Below are positions 1 to 12,615 of a DNA stretch of 64,000 nucleotides, piece by piece. Position numbers and translations under genes: made by a program. Origin of the DNA: Trifolium pratense (lineage: Eukaryota > Streptophyta > Magnoliopsida > Fabales > Fabaceae); the NCBI RefSeq assembly GCF_020283565.1, contig NC_060060.1:69797257-69861256 (forward strand), written 5' to 3'. Every line of letters starts with the position of its first letter. Positions within the stretch are counted from its first letter, which is position 1. The notes below the pieces were generated by a model, which saw nothing but the letters and a program-made list of their open reading frames with translations, did no database searches and had not been told where the DNA came from.

Positions 1-537
1 AAATGTATTAGTATTATCTTTGAATGAAGTTTGTGATATTCAAACCAGCGCTTTATAAATCAGATTTTCAATTTTTCCGCTGCGTATTTTCGAAAAAGAT
101 TTTATAAAGGCAGAGTTAATTAAATAACGGGTTTGGGTGTTACAACAGGTGCACCTATAGTAGGTTTGCCTTTTGAGAAGATAGACTCTGATGCATATAT
201 GATGAGAACCTTGAGGGATAAGGAGAAGAAAAAGGAATAGAATGGTAAATTTGATGCATAGTATAAGGAGGGTCGTTTAATGTATATAATGCTATCATAC
301 ATTTAACACCACATATTAATTTAATCTGTCGACTCTATGTTCGAAGAGATTGTTATCCAATGGCTTTAATTTTGAATTTGGAGTTAGACAAAACTTACGT
401 ATTTTAGGGCTTTACGAAAATTATGATTTAATTTTTTTCTTATTATGTTTTCTATACTTGGTTTGTATCTTCCTAAGCCTATTTTTACACTTGATCAATT
501 ATATGTTGTCGTTTCCCGTGTTAGAACTCGAGCTGAT
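1..537. other. Intergenic stretch, no gene seen
   Basis: AT-rich DNA with only short chance reading frames. I see no splice-linked coding signal, no terminal repeats and no RNA gene here. Confidence 0.5.
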
Positions 538-1463
538 TTAAAGATAGACTTAAATGCACTTTTGGTCCCCCTATTTTCAAAAAAATGAAGTTTTGGTCCC
601 CCTATTTTAAAAACCAGTTTTTTAGTCCCCCTATTTTCATTTTTTTTTAGTTTTGATCCCCCATCCCATTTTGGGGTTAATTTTGTTGATGTGGCCTTGT
701 AACTAATGATGTGGCAACATTCATGTGGACAAATTTAATATCCATGTCATTATTATTTATTTTTAAATTCAATAAAACTTTATTTATAAAATATTTTAAT
801 TATTAGAATTATATATTCAACTGAAATAATAATTGTTAAATCTTATAAAATATGAAATCTGAAACCCTAATTATCAAACCTTCAACTACTTGAATTTTAT
901 TCTCCATCAGAGAGAATCCTTCCTTATGGATTTCACCAATCAAAGAGGATCATGTCCATGTTGTGATTGTTTGTTTTTTCTTAGGTTTAATAAATTAGAG
1001 GTTGTGAATTTTGGGATTTTTTATTTTAATGAGATTACGATGATGATGCTGAAACGTGATTATTTTGTTTTTGGGTTGGTAAGAAGAGTAGGATAACTAG
1101 ATAAGTGGATGATGATAATGGGGGCTATGGATTGTTTGGTGTGATTTTTGATGTTTTTGAATTATTTTTTTATTGATTTTTTTTAAAAAAATACTATAAT
1201 TTTAATAATTAAAATATTTTATAAAATAAGTTTTATTGAATTAAAAATAAATAATGACATGAATATTAAATTTGTCGACGTGGACGCTGATATGCATTAA
1301 TGACAATGTCACATCAACAAAATTAGCCCTAAAATGGGATGGGGGATTAAAACTCAAAAAAAGTTAAAATTGGGGGACTAAAAAGTTGGTTTTTAAAATA
1401 GGGGGACCAAACTTCATTTTTTTGAAAATAGGGGATCAAAAGTGGATTTAAGCCTTAAAGATA
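538..1463. mobile_element. Mutator-type foldback MITE with 9-bp target duplication
   Basis: The element spans 547-1454 (908 bp). It is flanked by a perfect 9-bp direct repeat TTAAAGATA at 538-546 and 1455-1463. The left end reads GACTTAAATGCACTTTTGG and the right end, reverse complemented, reads GGCTTAAATCCACTTTTGA. The homology continues inward for about 150 bp through runs of GGTCCCCCTATTTT. A 9-bp duplication with long inverted repeats is the signature of Mutator-like elements. No transposase frame is present, so it is non-autonomous. A short reading frame at 890-1096 lies between the arms and resembles nothing I know. Confidence 0.85.
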
Positions 1464-2421
1464 TTAATAACAGATGATAGTGATCAATCACAAACTTTTA
1501 AAATCAATATTGTGTATTCTGAAGTTTAGCTTAGCATGATATTACTAATGATTTTGATGATTTTATTTTTAGTAAAAATGCGGGTAATGGATATGGGTTT
1601 GGGTACTTAGGTAACTATAGGGCACGGGCACGGGTACAGAGATTGTTACCCACGCGGGTATGAGGAAGGGTACGAGTATTGTTTCAAAATGCAGATATGG
1701 GGATAGGTACTACTTGATTATAATACTTTGGTCATTTGTGTTATTTGATGTGTATTTTTTTTTGTTGCACTAATTTTGATTATGCATTACATTTTTTATT
1801 ATTTTAAAATTCCATGCGATGACAATCAATAAACAGTATATATTTCTGTTCGCCAATCAATAAACAAATTTTTTCTCTTTCAATTTGTTTGGAAAATCTC
1901 TACCAAATACTCATAATTACTTAAACCCTCTTTCTTTTTTTGTTTGAAACCTTTATTTCCAATTCCCTTTTTCTTTTCATACTCTTCATATTGGAAATTT
2001 GTTTTATACTTCAATGTCATCAAAAATATTTTTCGTTTATACCAGACAATATTTGTTTTCATAAATTGTATTTCAAGTTTCTGGCCACTAGAAGACTAAT
2101 TTACATCTGGAGTTATTTCTAGCATCAAGTGGCTTTGGTTGCTCCTATCGTAGTTCTCTTCCCTCAAATGTGGGTAATACGATAAGGATAATAAAAAAAA
2201 ACACGAAAGATTTATTTATGATTTACGTTGGATCTAAAGATTAATTTTTTTTAGGGATTTTTTTAAAATTAATACGATACAAAATATACTTCTAAAAATT
2301 AACATAGTAAATTGTCCATTATCTCATCCTCATTGTCTTTTTTATTTTTCTTTATCATCTAACTTATTTGTTTCTCGCTTTAATTTGATTATCCATTTTT
2401 TTATTCTATTATTTATAAAAT
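1464..2421. other. Non-coding stretch upstream of a Helitron end
   Basis: AT-rich DNA with a run of GGGTA/GGGCAC-like words at 1583-1690. No gene is seen. The right part may be the body of the Helitron whose 3' end lies at 2422-2448, but no 5' terminus could be placed. Confidence 0.35.
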
Positions 2422-2448
2422 CCGTGTGATGCACGGGTCACTATCTAG
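2422..2448 (+). mobile_element. Helitron 3' terminus (hairpin plus CTAG)
   Basis: CCGTG and CACGG form a short hairpin around TGATG. CTAG follows 8 bases later and a host T comes next. This is the standard Helitron 3' end (hairpin, then CTRR, then T). The same layout with a related GCACGGGTC arm ends the Helitrons at 51747 and 53955. The body to the left has no recognisable helicase, so this is probably a non-autonomous copy. Confidence 0.6.
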
Positions 2449-2832
2449 TTGAAACACAACCAAAGAAAAAAAACAATGCCAACGATCGCTAATGAAGCAA
2501 TCCTTATGTTACTTCCTGGATGTCAATTTAAAATAAATAGCTATATATACATAGTATCAGTATGTATCATGTATGTTTACGGCAAATAAATATTTTCTTA
2601 TCATCAATCCATATACATTAAACGTTTAAAGAAAATAAAAACCAAATTATGAACACCGATCACAAGCACGTTATCAATCAAATCAGAAATTTAATCGATT
2701 ACCAAAAGCAAATAAGAATTTATATCGTTGTCCATTGCTTTAAATAATTTAGGGTTCATACGAAATTGGGAAAGAACATAAAACTTATCTCGGTGTACGG
2801 ATAAATCGCAATCTCAATAAATCAAACATGAA

Positions 2833-3600
2833 GACCTGCTCTAATATCACTTGTTGGAATTTAACTTAATATTAATCATAAAACATGCTCAAAATAAAGA
2901 TTAAATCCATAATCTTACTTTAGTGCGGAAGCCAAATAAACATATGAGCATGTATATAAAACATGATCTACAACATGTTGATTTATCAAAGATCAGTATT
3001 AGGAATACATGGATAGAAGAATATGAACAAACCGTTGATTCTAGGCTCTCAGCAGTAATCTGAAACACAAAGAAAAGTTTGGCGGCTTGTATGGTTCTTC
3101 CTCAACTGGTACCTTAATGTCTTGAGTTCTCTTCAGATGGGGAGAAGATATTATTTGCTCATGTACGGTATATTGAGGACCATAGCCTATATATAGTGTG
3201 ATGGTCAATTAGGGTTCCCATTATTCCGAAATCGGTCATCCTGACATCCACTCATATTGAACTCATATCCAATTAATTAATTAATTAATTAATTTCTAAA
3301 TAGAAATCTAATAAGCCTTTTAACTTTATTTGATCACTTAGTCGATTAAGACTCCTAATTGATAAATAGCTAATATAATTATATAAAGATATTTGCCCAC
3401 ATAATATTATTGGAATATCATAAAATATTTCAACACTGACATGTTTATGGACTAAAGGGTATATGAGTAAATGAATCACATCAAAATGAAAGGAATCCCG
3501 AAGATTGTCCAAGTATGAAACTACGTATATGATTGAAGGATGACTTAGAGTATTTGATATGCAAAATATAATTACTATTAAACACAACGCATGATAGTAT
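2833..3600 (-). mobile_element. LTR-retrotransposon remnant: LTR edge plus primer-binding site
   Basis: Read on the minus strand, an LTR-like end ...CCAACA (edge at 2852) is followed by AGTGATATTAGAGCAGG. That resembles the primer-binding site complementary to initiator tRNA-Met (consensus TGGTATCAGAGC). This implies a minus-strand element with its LTR to the right of 2852 and its interior to the left. The outer LTR edge and a second LTR were not found, so the right limit is approximate. No gag or pol frame survives. Confidence 0.4.
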
Positions 3601-4220
3601 CATGGGATAAACTTTCAAGGATTGGACAATTTTTTTTTATCTTATAAGATATTCGGTAAAAAAAAAAGTTATTTTGTCGTTTAGACAACTTGTAACTTGT
3701 ACTTAGGACAAAAAATTATCATATGATATAGTGATAGAAAAGAATTTTAATTTTTGTTCAATCATTTAATCGTCAATTTATCCAACCTAAGTCACAAATT
3801 TAAAATCAAAAACACTACGGGATAAGTTGTTGTGTTTTTGATTTTTCTACAAATCAAACACACTTTTACTGTCTATTTGCAAAACTAAGAAACTAGGTGT
3901 CACGTGCGACATATTGACTAACTCTACTATTTGTTGCTTTTATAAATTTACGTTCTAGATTACATAGTGACACAAGAAAATATTCCAGCCGTGCATCCAA
4001 ATATACTATTTTAAAAGATTTAATTAGTATTACTTTCCTCGACAAAAAAAATATACATTTTTTTTTTTTTTTTTTTTTTGTTACCAAAATGTACATTTTT
4101 TCAATAATACATAAGAACTCTATAAGTGACTTAAATAGATCTTATAACGGGCAAGCTTGTAAAAAGTTGAAAACTAGACCAACAATTTGGTCTTTGTAGA
4201 AAAAGCTAGATAAATAACTA
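3601..4220. other. Non-coding AT-rich stretch
   Basis: No gene seen. It contains a poly-T run near 4060-4079 and otherwise unremarkable AT-rich sequence. Confidence 0.45.
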
Positions 4221-4603
4221 GGCTAATACTACGGTAGACTACCTCCACAAGTGATCCACCATGGATAAGTGATTTATCGAATATGAATTTTACGAAATTT
4301 ACTGTTGGATTGAAAGTTTATATCGTATAGATCATCCATAAATTTTTAAATTTTTTTTGAAAATCATTTGATATGTTATTGAGACCCATCAAGATTTACG
4401 TTATTTAATAAACCGTTAATCTTGATGTGTCTCAATAACATATCAAATGATTTTCAATTTTTCTAAATTTTTCTATAGATGATCTATATAATATAAACTT
4501 CGAATTCAACGGTGAATTTTGTAAAATTCGTATTCGTTATAATGTTATTCATGACTGGTCCACCATGGACCACTTGATGAAGTGGTCCATATTAGAATTT
4601 ACC
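4221..4603. mobile_element. Mutator-type foldback MITE, 383 bp
   Basis: The flanks carry the direct repeat TAAATAACTA at 4211-4220 and 4604-4613 (10 bp as read, or 9 bp if one base belongs to the end). The ends GGCTAATACTACGGTAGACT and (reverse complement) GGTAAATTCTAATATGGACC are related. The arms pair along almost the whole length: GATCCACCATGGA faces TCCATGGTGGACC, and the centre pairs GAAAATCATTTGATATG with its complement around 4359-4456. There is no coding capacity. The transcript would form a long hairpin. Confidence 0.8.
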
Positions 4604-4849
4604 TAAATAACTAACAGTTTGATAAAATATTTTTTTACCACAAATAGTTTGATTGGGTCATTTAATATTTGCACACCAAATATCACTAGTACACTATAGG
4701 TGAGCATTTGGTGTATATGGGACACTATCGTACATGTTCTATAAATACTAGTGGCTTACTTTTGTTGCTGCGCTGTTTCACTCCAATAAACAAACATTTA
4801 TTAAGTTAACTATTACCTTGTCAACTATGAAGCTCCGGTACTCAAAAAA

Positions 4850-5690
4850 TGGCAAAGTATCATATTCGATAGTGTTTGATACTTGTTTGATACGTCCCGA
4901 TACTCGTATCGGAAAATATCGGGCAATTAATATTATTTTATAAATAAAAAAAATTATCAATACGTGTCGGATACTTCTCCGATATGCGTATCAGAGAAGT
5001 ATCGGACAATTAATGTTCTTTGATGGTAGAAATGCAGGAGAAGAGACCGATACTTTCTTCTTAAATAGTGAATGTTAGAATATGATGTTTTTTTATGGAT
5101 TGCCAACTATGTCTTTTTTGGTTGGTACCGATGATGTTTTTTTTGGATGACACTAGTTATGTTTTTTTTGCGTAGTACTCCCTCCGTCCCAAATTATAAG
5201 GGAAAATAAAAAAATCACACTTATTAAGAAAAAGTAAAACATGAGAATTTGAAGTATGATTTTGTGGGTTTTCCTTGGAATAAGTTGCATAGGAAGATGT
5301 AAAAATAATTTTTATTGGTTGTTGTTTATTGAGAAAATGAGAGAGAGAAGAAATTAAATGCAATTTGTATTTAATTTTATGAAAATAAGGAAAAAACATT
5401 CTTGAAAATGATTTTTTCTCTTATAATTTGGGACAAAAAAAATGGCCTTTTTTCCCTTATAATTTGGGACGGAGGGAGTACTTACTTAACTTAAGATATG
5501 CAATTATCATTTGTTTGCTCAGTTTGAGTAATTTGAATGTTAATTTATTATCATTGTCGATTTTAGTTACGTTTATATTTGTGTATTTAATTTTTAAATA
5601 ATGTATCGCGGCAGTATCGTATCGGGAATTTTGAAATTTTTTACGTATTGCCGTATCGGTATCGGATTGGTATCATATCACGAATCACGT
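4850..5690. repeat. GATACG/CGTATCGG-rich repeat split by a Stowaway MITE
   Basis: Short words such as CGATACTCGTATCGG, CGGATACTTCTCCGATA and GTATCGGTATCGG recur on both sides of the Stowaway element at 5178-5478. The flanks therefore look like one older low-complexity repeat that the MITE entered. Similar GGTACGTACC-type words occur in the element at 22751-23478. Edges are approximate. Confidence 0.4.
5178..5478. mobile_element. Stowaway-type (Tc1/mariner) MITE, 301 bp
   Basis: The ends are CTCCCTCCGTCCCAAATTAT and its inverted copy ...GGGACGGAGGGAG, flanked by the dinucleotide TA on both sides (5176-5177, 5479-5480). CTCCCTCCGTCCC with a TA duplication is the classic plant Stowaway terminus. 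A partial extra copy of the right arm lies just inside at about 5411-5436. There is no coding capacity. Confidence 0.9.
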
Positions 5691-5783
5691 ATTGGGCCTT
5701 CTTGTGAAAGTTACGTCGTGGAACCTGGATTGGATTTGTTTCACAGTCCACATCAGTGACAACAATGACATGCCATGTTTAAC

Positions 5784-5850
5784 GAAGTTTTCTCTCCCGA
5801 CCCCCCTCATTTCTTTTATACCCCCTGAATTTCCGTTTTTACCCTTGGGG
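5784..5850 (+). repeat. Left terminal inverted repeat of the giant MULE
   Basis: It starts GAAGTTTTCTCTCCCGACCC, then a C-rich run and a TTTCTTTTATACCCCC block. It mirrors 20563-20629. Just inside it the first TTCGG...CCGAA palindromes begin (5860-6012). Confidence 0.85.
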
Positions 5851-5859
5851 GTACTGCGG

Positions 5860-6012
5860 TTTATAAAAACCGAAGTCTTTTGACATGTTGAAACATTTCG
5901 GTAACTGCGAACCGAACGTGGTGTTGACATCGTTCGGTAACTGCGAACCGAATGTAGGGTTGCTTCGGTTGATATTAATCGTAGGGTTGCTTCGGTTGAT
6001 ATTAACCGAAGT
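5860..6012. repeat. Left subterminal TTCGG/CCGAA palindrome cluster
   Basis: Several short inverted units of the form TTCGGTAACTGCGAACCGAA and CGGTTGATATTAACCGAAG follow one another. They resemble the cluster inside the right end (20160-20540), so they are good candidates for transposase-binding or fold-forming subterminal repeats. Confidence 0.7.
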
Positions 6013-6548
6013 TGTCTTACATATGAACAATTTCAGTAAGTTCGTTTTATTTTGAAAAACAAACCACAAAACTCATCTCTTCCTTTCTTCTACACATTTG
6101 CGGCCAACTTCAACATCCAACTTCAAATCACATTTCATCAAGTAAGTTTCTTTCCTTTATTTGTCATTCTATGCATTCCTCATCACCATGACATTTCAAA
6201 TTCATTTTTTGTTCTTCCCTATAAAAATTCCAAAATTTCAATATCTGATTATTGAGTTAAATTGTTGATTATGTTGTTTGAATCGTTGATTATTGGTTAG
6301 TTGTTAGATTGGTTACATACTAGCATGAATGAATGTTGCTAATTGAGTTAAATGTGAATATGAAGCTAATTGAGTTATAGTGTACTCTAAGTGTTTGTCA
6401 AAATGTACGAGTGAATATGAATGCATGTTTCCATTTGAATTATATTTCCATTGTTGCAAGAATCATGTGTTCGATTGAATTATAAGTATGAATTTATCAT
6501 AGATTAATTGTTTGTATTGATTGTGAATTTATTTATCTATGTATAGAT

Positions 6549-8699
6549 ATGGAAGAAAATCTACCTAGGGGTAGGCATGGAAAGGCAATCAACGCACATG
6601 CTTCCGCTCGTAGAGAGCTTGCTGCAAATCATCCGTCCAAACGAGGTCGTCGCAAAGGACCAACTCCGGGGCAAGGTACACATGATGCCGAGGCGGGTGG
6701 GTCGCATACACGTGGACGGACACGTCTAGGACAATCATTGGTGGTGCAAGATGAATTTGATGCCGACCAATTTTTAAATGCGTGTTTTGATTATGATGAT
6801 CTTGGATCACCACAAGTCTCACCACAAGTCTCACCGCAACACTCACCGCAAGATGAACCGTAAGACCCACCGCAACAACCACCTCAACAACAACGGCGCA
6901 AACCAGTACGCCGAAAACCACCAAAGTGTTCACGTAATGATGATGAAGTAGGTTTTGGAGGAGGACCGACGGATTTGTCCTTGTTAACGGAGTACGATAA
7001 GCATATGGCTATTCCGATATGGTATGCAGACCCAAATGACAAAGAGGTAAACCAATTTAAAATACGACGATTATTTTATTAAAAATGTTGTGATTACGTT
7101 AGCTCGATAATTTTTTGTGTTATTGGAATTTTTCAGATTTTAGCGGTAAATTTACGTTGCATCGCCAGCGGAAAAAAAGTTATTAATATACAAAAACCGT
7201 CCCGCCGCACGGACAGATGGTTTTGGGATGTGGTTGAAGCATCGGGTTTGGAGCCGCTTACCCGGACTAATTTTAGCGTGCTTGACTACGGGCTCCTCTG
7301 GGCATTTGTTGAAAGATGGCATACGGAGACGAGTTCATTCCACATTCCATTGGGTGAGCTGGCCATCACATTGGACGATGTCCAGTGTCTGTTGCATATT
7401 CCGATCGAGGGAAAGTTTCTGAACCATGGCAAAATGTCAAGGGATGAAGCGGCTGACATGGTTAACTCATTTCTAGGAGTTGATCGGAATGTTGTTATGG
7501 GTCATTTTGCCAAAATGAACGGGCTCCATCTGAAGCATTCTGACGTGGAGGATATCTATAGTGTTAACCACGGATTAGCTGATAAAGCTGTTGCTGAAGG
7601 TAAGTCGGCGCATGAGATTAAGCTGTATAGGGACAGGTCCATACGGGCTTTCTTGCTATTTTTGGTCTGTTGTACCATATTTAGCAACAAAAGCAGTTAC
7701 TACGTGGACGTAGTATACCTGCAGTATTTTCAGGATTTGTCGGCTGTCCGTGAATGGAATTGGGGTGCTGCTGCTCTGGTTCATTTGCAACATTATCTGG
7801 ATGATGCGTGTTTGGTGACAGTGAATCAGATGGCTGGGTACATGTCTTTGCTTCAGGTAACATAAACGTGCGCTTACGAAAATTATTCAACATGTATGAT
7901 ATGTAATGTCCGTCAATATAATGAAACTTGTTTGTCATGCTTTCAGGGCTGGATAATTTCTCATTTTCCGGGACTTAGTGTGTAGGCGCAGGATCCTATC
8001 TATTTTGAGGGCATGCCTCGAAATGCAAAGTTTGTTCCCGGAGCTGGACATAGGGAACCAAGTAGCTATAGAAACAGTTTGGATAATATTCAGACGTACG
8101 GCTGCGTATTCAGTCCATATGATGATCACCGACACGTCCGCCCTTTGATAAATTCATGCTGGTTTTCTGGATGGTTGAGATGTGGTAATTTGAAAGCAAA
8201 GCATTTGCCTGAACGCGTGCTTAGACAATTTAAACATGTCCAAGGCATTCCAAGAAAACCGGATTTGTCTGCGACTCCGGGGATGAGCCTATGTGAGATT
8301 GATCGTGTTTTTATGGAGGAGTTGGATTTGAGGATGATTGCTGAAGAGATGAGGGGTCAGGCTGTGGTTAGCGCATGGGACCATGAACCTGGATACATGA
8401 CATGGTTTTACAAAGTGTCGCATCCAGTTATGCGACCCGTACAAGCTCCGGCGTCACCACCAAGGCCACCTAACTTAGAGGTGTTGATAGAGGCCGCGGA
8501 AGCAAGGAATGACCCTAACATGCTTCAGGTATGCCGTGGTGTTAGGGATGAGGTGGAGAGATCACTTCGCGAAGGTGAGGCGGTGGAAGGAACTCCTGTT
8601 CATGGTACTTTGCGGAGGATTTTGAATTTGCTTAACCCTGTTTTGACGTGTCGGCGACTTAAGCGGGGTAGAGGGAGACGGTACAACACTCGAGAGTAG
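6549..8699 (+). pseudogene. PMD (plant mobile domain) gene, copy A, with two in-frame stops
   Basis: This is a paralog of the intact PMD gene at 9838-12093, with the same three-exon layout: exons 6549-7046, 7137-7856 and 7947-8699, all joined in phase 0 with GT-AG introns. A 5'UTR intron probably runs 6142-6546, as in copy B. The protein starts MEENLPRGRHGK and has a basic, then Pro/Gln-rich N-terminus. The PMD core begins with WFWDVVEASGLEPL, then LLWAFVERWHTET and ITLDDVQCLLHIPI. It continues in exon 3 (VFSPYDDHRHVRPL, LPERVLRQFKHVQGIPRKPD). TAA at 6861-6863 and TAG at 7983-7985 interrupt otherwise clean coding sequence. It is a recent pseudogene unless readthrough occurs. In databases this family is often labelled aminotransferase-like or phosphatase 7 long form. 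Confidence 0.8.
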
Positions 8700-8936
8700 G
8701 CTTAGCTAATATTGTAACTCAGTTGTTGTTTAATGTAATTTTATTATTTGAATTTGTCGAATTTGGATGTAGTTTGATTCAAACAATTTGGTGTATTTGA
8801 CTACGTTTAATTACCCGTTACCTTTTTTAAATTTCCGTTAAATTGATGTGTCTAATACTCAGCTATGTTATGATATTTTATGATGTTACATAAACGTGCA
8901 AGACCCAAAAAAAAAAAAAAAAATTATGCAATTCAT

Positions 8937-9350
8937 TTCGGTATCCATTTACTGATATCTGGGTAGATTTCGGTACCTGGTAACCGAATACACATTTCGG
9001 TAGTTTGCTGCCGACACAACCTAATTCCAGTGAACCAAAGAAAATTTCGGTATCTAGGTACCGATATATAGGTAGCTTTCGGTACCTGGTAACCGAATAT
9101 ACATTTCGGTAGATTTCTGCCGAATAGATCATATTCCAGTGAACCAAACAAAATTTCGGTATCCACGTACCGATATCTGGGTAAATTTCGGTACCTGGTA
9201 ACCGAAATAACGTTCGGTATATTTCTGCCGAATATGTCCTGTCCAGTGAACCAATGAAAATTCCGGGGACTATTTACCGAAATCTGGGTGAGATTCGGTA
9301 CACAACTGCCGAAAACGCTATAGTTCGGTTCGCATGTACCGAAATTAACT
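8937..9350. repeat. 109-bp tandem repeat of TTCGGTA...TACCGAA palindromes
   Basis: About 3.5 units begin at 8937, 9046, 9155 and about 9261, giving a period of 109 bp. Each unit holds TTTCGGTACCTGGTAACCGA, a second TTTCGGTA...TGCCGA pair and the spacer CCAGTGAACCAA. It lies between PMD copy A and the promoter of copy B. Related units recur at 12367-12615 and, inverted, at 14180-14480. Confidence 0.85.
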
Positions 9351-9837
9351 AATATATTAGGAAAAACTTTAAACATTCACCATTTGCGCGAAAACGGTTT
9401 GTAACAGAGGCTAGGGCGATTTTGGAGGTTTCAATCGCAAATTTAAGGTTTCACCAGTAGAACGACAATTTCTCTCTTCTAAACATTCAATTTCTCTCTG
9501 ATAATCACCAAACTCATCTCTACAAGTAAGTTTTCAAACTCAACTCTCTCATTTTCTTGCTTTTTTTTTATTTTATTTTGATTTGTTAATGCTCGTGATT
9601 ATTGTTTTGATTCCACTAAATTTGGGGTTGTATTTTAATTTAGGGTATATGATTGGACTTGTATAGGGTAATTTATTTTAGGGCATATGAATTGGATTTG
9701 TATTCTTGTTTATGTGCACCAAGTGTTTGACAAAATGCTTGTATGAGTATTGATTTATGTATAAAAATTGTTTGAATAAGTAACCGATAAGTATTGATTT
9801 CGTAGATACTTATGGTGACTGTTTTCTTGTAGGAATC

Positions 9838-12093
9838 ATGACGGACGACAAAGTTGGCCGAACAAGACGTGGCGGTGCAAGCAAAGCACATAACTCTGCA
9901 CGTAGACAGGCTGCGGTCAATGTAGATAAAATTCCAAGTCGAGCTAAAGGGAAAGCAGTTTCAACCACGACGGATGAGCCTCGACCGGAGGATGCAGAAT
10001 CGCAAGAGGAGAATGAAGACGTGGAAGAAAATTTTTCTGAAGAAGGGGAAGAGGAAGGGGAGGAAGGAGTGGATGAGGAAGCGGAGGAAGCGGACGAGGA
10101 AGCGGATGAAGAGGGGGATGATGATGGGGAAGAAGAAGTTGACGAGGAAGCGGATCAAGAGGGGGAGGAGGAAGGGGGAGAAGAAGTGGATGACGAAACG
10201 GAAGAGGAAATGGAGGAGGAAGAGGAGTCTGAACAACCACCACCAGAACCTAAAAAACCACAGAAAAAGGTTACGCGAGTAACACAAGGAAGGAACCCAC
10301 CACGAGTAAAACCACCACCAGTTACATGTTATGATGGTGGTCCGTCTGACTTGTCTTTGTTGCCGGGATTTGGAAAACATGTTGCTGTCCCGTTGTGGAA
10401 AGGAGAGGTAAGTTACAATTCAGATAACACTATTTATTTTCGATGTCGATTGTTATGAAGTGTAATGAAGTGTAATGTTTTGCAGCTCCAATCCCGGTAT
10501 TTGAGGGTAATGAACAACGGGAAAAAAATCAATAAATTCAAGATATGTCCGAAAGAGTACTCGTGGTTTTGGAATGTCGTTAATGCGTCCGGACTCGAAA
10601 CCTTGCGGCGGACAAGTTACAATCACACCGATTGGGGGCTGTTGACGGCATTTGCAGAGCGATGGCATCCCGAGACCGGTACTTTCCATCTTCCTATTGG
10701 TGAGATGACTATAACCTTGGACGACGTGTCCTCATTGCTTCATATTCCGATTACCGGAAAAATGCTCGACCACAACGGAACGTCATGTACAAAGGAAGAC
10801 GGTGAAGAGATGTGTGTAGAGTATCTGAACTTCCCTATCAATAAGTGCAAGAAGGAGTTTAAAAAAATGAAAGGAGCACATATAGGGTTTAAGACGTTGA
10901 AGGATTTGTATATCGATAATTTGAGGGATGCCTTGAAAGCTGAAAGGTTAAAGAAGCCTGCTGAAGATGTTGAATTCCTCAGGGAATGCACCATTAGATG
11001 CTATTTGCTATACTTGATCGGTGCAACCATTTTCACCAACAAAAGTATGCAGTACGTGGACGTCATTTTTCTTACCTACTTGCGAGACCTCAGTTTAGTT
11101 AACACATGGAATTGGGGTGCTTCTGGGCTGGCATATCTGTACAACTACTTGGATGCTGCAAGCCGCCCGAGATGTGGAAATCATGGTGGTTATAATTGTC
11201 TATTTCAGGTATACATACAAACTCAAAATGCGTTTTGCCTTTTAACTGAATATCGGTTGTTATAATTAAATATTTTACTTACCCATATCATGTGTTTTCA
11301 ATAGGCCTGGATTATGGCGCATTTCAAAACTTTTGGTGGACGTTTTGTTGATCCAAAATACATCCACGACAATCCCTATGCGGCAAGATTTTTGCCTTTA
11401 AAAGGACCAAAATTTCCAGGGGAGCATAGGTCCGCATTGGATACAATGCGCATGGATGAAGTGGTGTTTTGCCCATATGAGGAGCACCGGCAAACCAGAC
11501 CCTTTCAAGATATCAGTTGGTACACTGGTTGGATTATGTGTGGAAGTGCTATTATCAATCCACACTTGCCAGAGCGTGTCCTCCGACAATTCGGACATGT
11601 CCAGTCTATCCCTAGGCACCCTGATGTATCTGCAAAGGCTGGTATGAATCGGTTTACGATTGCTGATGCATTTGCTTCCTACCTGACTGCCAACTATGTG
11701 ACAGAGGAGATGCGAGGACCAAAAGTTGTGCGTGCATTTGATACCGTACCCGGATACATTCCATGGTTATACCGTGTTTCTCATCCGAAGATATTGCCAC
11801 CGGTTGAAGCGGATCCACCAACACATGCTAACCTTGAGGAGGACAACGTGAGTGGTGAATGCGACGTGTCTGAAGTGACTAAGAAGGTTCGAGCGGATTT
11901 GAGGAAAGCGCTCGATGGTCAACTCAATTTGGCCGATGCTTTGGTGGTTATTGAAAAAGCCTACACTGATTTGGAGCATGTAGATGCATATTTGGTGCGA
12001 CGGAAGAGGAAAAGAGACTCGGGTGAAGGAACAAAGAAGAGGAAGAAGAAGAAGAAGACAACAACGGAAGATGCCGGAACAAGCAGCTTGTAG
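9838..12093 (+). CDS. Intact plant-mobile-domain (PMD) protein carried by the MULE, 693 aa
   Basis: Three exons, 9838-10407, 10486-11208 and 11305-12093, join in phase 0 at GT-AG sites to give 693 codons without a stop. A 5'UTR intron (9526-9832) ends just before the ATG, as in copy A. Residues 1-190 are low-complexity: a basic start (MTDDKVGRTRRGG), a long Glu/Asp tract (about 45-135) and a Pro/Lys stretch. The PMD core follows: WFWNVVNASGLETL, LLTAFAERWHPETGTFHLPI, ITLDDVSSLLHIPITGK, then VVFCPYEEHRQTRPF and LPERVLRQFGHVQSIPRHPD. The C-terminus has a likely nuclear signal, KKRKKKKK. Host PMD proteins such as MAIN and MAIL1 are nuclear and act in transposon silencing and gene expression, and transposon-borne relatives are known. 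The role of this copy is unknown. Its family assignment is by recognition, not by search. Confidence 0.85.
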
Positions 12094-12366
12094 TTTTTTA
12101 TTTTTTGTTTTCGCTATGTTTTATTTTTTTTTTTAATCCTACCGTGTACAATGGAACAATTTGTCCGTATAATTTCGTTTTGCTTGGGATGTATGAACAT
12201 GGATTTATATTGAATGCGGTTTCCATTTTAATTTGTTTTTTTATTGGATTTGGATTGGAATGTATGAATTTCATTTGAAATACGATTATATCCGAACAGG
12301 TGATTTCGCGTGGATATGATCCCACGGGTGATACATAGTTTAAAGTCATTTGTTGGGAAAAGATAT

Positions 12367-12615
12367 ATTTCGGTAAAACTCTGCCGAAACATACTAAAAC
12401 AGTGAGCCAGAGAAAAGTTCGGGAGGATATTACCGAAATCTGGGTAATATTCGGGTTTCAGTTACCGAAATACCGAGTTCGGTAAAGTTTTGCCGAAACT
12501 ACCTATTTCCAGTGAGCGAGTCAAAATTCCGGTACCTAAATACCGAAATCTGGGAACAATTTGGTATGCTTTTACCGAAATAAAATTTGGTATTCAATCT
12601 CACCGAAATCTTTGA
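12367..12615. repeat. TTCGGTA/TACCGAA palindrome array, second block
   Basis: About two degenerate units of the family seen at 8937-9350 (spacer CAGTGAGCCAGAGAAAA, then ATTACCGAAATCTGGG). The array sits directly 3' of the intact PMD gene, between it and the convergent small minus-strand gene. Confidence 0.75.

Noticed and set aside
9944..10380. Long reading frames on the minus strand and in another plus frame over the acidic tract of the intact PMD gene
   Set aside because: They are shadows of the Glu/Asp repeat codons (GAGGAA...). The spliced plus-strand frame has matching paralog structure; these do not.
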